Positions 34,343 through 35,201 of a DNA stretch of 35,201 bases are shown here, piece by piece. The stretch covers positions 1-35,201 of the forward strand of contig JAUNSR010000031.1 in assembly GCA_030539115.1 (NCBI GenBank), given 5' to 3'. Each line of letters opens with the position of its first letter. Within the stretch, counting starts at the first letter, position 1. The notes below the pieces were generated by a model. That model had not been told where the DNA came from. It ran no database searches and saw nothing but the letters and a program-made list of their open reading frames with translations. Both the position numbers and the translations under genes were made by a program. This stretch comes from Bacteroidales bacterium. Lineage in GTDB: Bacteria > Bacteroidota > Bacteroidia > Bacteroidales > JAUNSR01.

Positions 34343-34660
34343 TTAAGCAACAACTTCTTTAATTAACACTTGAGTAAACTGCTGGCGGTGACCATTGCGT
34401 TTTCTTGAACCTTTTCTTCTTTTCTTGTGAAAAACGATTACTTTTTCGCCTTTAACAATAGGAGAAATAACTTCGCAAATAACTTTAGCGCCTTCAACAA
34501 CAGGAGCACCTACTGTAACAACGCCATCATTGTCAGCCAAAAGAACTTTGTCGAAAACAACTTCAACGCCGTTCTGAGCCTCTGCAATGTGATGAACATA
34601 CAACTTTTTACCTGCTTCGGCTTTGAATTGTTGTCCTTGAATCTCTACGATTACGTACAT
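34343..34660 (-). CDS. rplU: 50S ribosomal protein bL21
   Basis: A ribosomal protein of 105 residues that binds 23S rRNA in the 50S subunit. [21 protein letters not shown] at the start and [22 protein letters not shown] near the end are the conserved blocks. It is the first gene of the pair with rpmA and has a structured leader and a promoter, which point to autoregulation. Confidence 0.98.
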   Translation of the reverse strand: MYVIVEIQGQQFKAEAGKKLYVHHIAEAQNGVEVVFDKVLLADNDGVVTVGAPVVEGAKVICEVISPIVKGEKVIVFHKKRRKGSRKRNGHRQQFTQVLIKEVVA

Positions 34661-34744
34661 CTGATAAATATTTTTATTCAGGTTACCTCCGCAAGGCGGG
34701 TTTAACTTCGGTGTAAACCTCTTTTCGGCCTTAATCGGAATCAG
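34661..34744 (-). promoter_or_regulatory. Structured rplU leader (candidate L21 autoregulatory element)
   Basis: The leader is about 84 nt. On the minus strand its first bases CTGAT (34744-34740) can pair with ATCAG (34665-34661), directly before the ATG. Inside, hairpins GGTTTA/TAAACC (34719-34714 with 34704-34699) and CCGC/GCGG (34699-34696 with 34692-34689) compete with a longer AGGTT...AACCT pairing (34720 to 34680). Closing or opening this fold would hide or free the start codon. Confidence 0.5.
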
Positions 34745-34748
34745 TGCG

Positions 34749-34779
34749 CAAAAGTAAATATTTTATTTGTTACTCACAA
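34749..34779 (-). promoter_or_regulatory. rplU-rpmA promoter
   Basis: Read on the minus strand: TTG (34779-34777), 20-nt spacer, TACTTTTG (34756-34749), a perfect -7 match. The start falls near 34743, at the first base of the leader stem. Confidence 0.65.
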
Positions 34780-35201
34780 TATTTTGATGTTTAATTATTT
34801 AATCAAAACCTAACAACTGCTTATTTAATATGATTTCTATTACTAAAAAAGGCAATTAAAGAGAATAAACCAACAAAGAGAATAAACAAATAACAAGAAT
34901 AACATATTAAATAAAAAGTTGGGTTGAATAATTTTTCAGAATTTAGTAAGCTTAATAATCAATAATTATAGGTTTTATAATATATAGAAAGAGAACAAGT
35001 TCATAAATATAGAAACTTATCATAAACAACAATAGGTTTAGTAAAGGATAAAAACATATTCTATTACCAATAATTGGAAATTTAGAAAAGCAATGAAAAG
35101 TTTAACAGATTTGTCACCTCATCTTCTCAGATATGAAAAAAGGGGAAGCTATTTTTGTTGCGTGATTAAATAAAGGCGTTAAATGTTTAAATAAAGGTTT
35201 T
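34780..35201. other. AT-rich region to the window end
   Basis: The last 420 bp show no gene in the usual sense. One tiny plus-strand frame at 35093-35173 (26 codons, MKSLTDLSPHLLRYEKRG...) is more protein-like in composition than the surroundings but has no support. The end repeats TTAAATAAAGG twice. Confidence 0.4.

Overview
The window is an AT-rich piece of chromosome from a member of the order Bacteroidales. The evidence is a MurF-alanine racemase fusion, a GSCFA-domain protein, a GH109 lipoprotein, weak Shine-Dalgarno signals, and promoters that fit the Bacteroidetes pattern (TTTG, about 20 nt, TAnnTTTG). The genus cannot be fixed from what is visible. I see no tRNA, rRNA, CRISPR array, insertion sequence or phage gene. 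Most of the window is core genome, with one small accessory-looking stretch at 18-24 kb.

Left part (1-9.5 kb): the 3' end of gap, then oxyR, a class I fumarase, a LiaF-like membrane protein and a SlyD-like FKBP isomerase, each set off by hairpin terminators. Next is a likely operon of aroC, an M20 dipeptidase and a clostripain-type (C11) lipoprotein. A 100-nt, almost fully self-complementary hairpin follows it.

Middle (9.6-17.7 kb): a GSCFA protein and murF-alr, then fabI converging on panB across a two-way terminator. The 677 bp between panB and a MATE efflux gene is the richest non-coding stretch. It holds a candidate orphan small RNA of about 170 nt, with its own promoter, A/C-rich repeats and a very strong terminator. 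It also holds a structured MATE leader ending in a terminator-like hairpin whose T-run touches the start codon. A DsrE-like gene lies opposite.

Accessory stretch (18-24.3 kb): a secreted metallophosphoesterase, a Tat-signal Gfo/Idh/MocA oxidoreductase, a stand-alone tRNA-editing-domain protein, a GH109 lipoprotein and a secreted GH99/WbsX-like protein. Three of these look like glycan or sugar enzymes, but no SusC/SusD pair or regulator is present.

Right part (24.6-35.2 kb): a complete tripartite RND efflux operon (adaptor, pump, outer-membrane channel) and a Sua5/YrdC gene. On the minus strand follow serS with a beta-barrel protein and a lipoprotein behind it, then rplU-rpmA. The barrel protein carries three in-frame copies of a 21-bp repeat in its first predicted loop. 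The rplU leader can fold so that its 5' end pairs with the bases just before the start codon, which suggests ribosomal-protein autoregulation.

The most useful leads are RNA-level: the orphan sRNA candidate, the MATE leader, the rplU leader, the 100-nt hairpin and the duplicated serS leader. All RNA and promoter calls were made by eye from base pairing and consensus matches, without any folding or database search.
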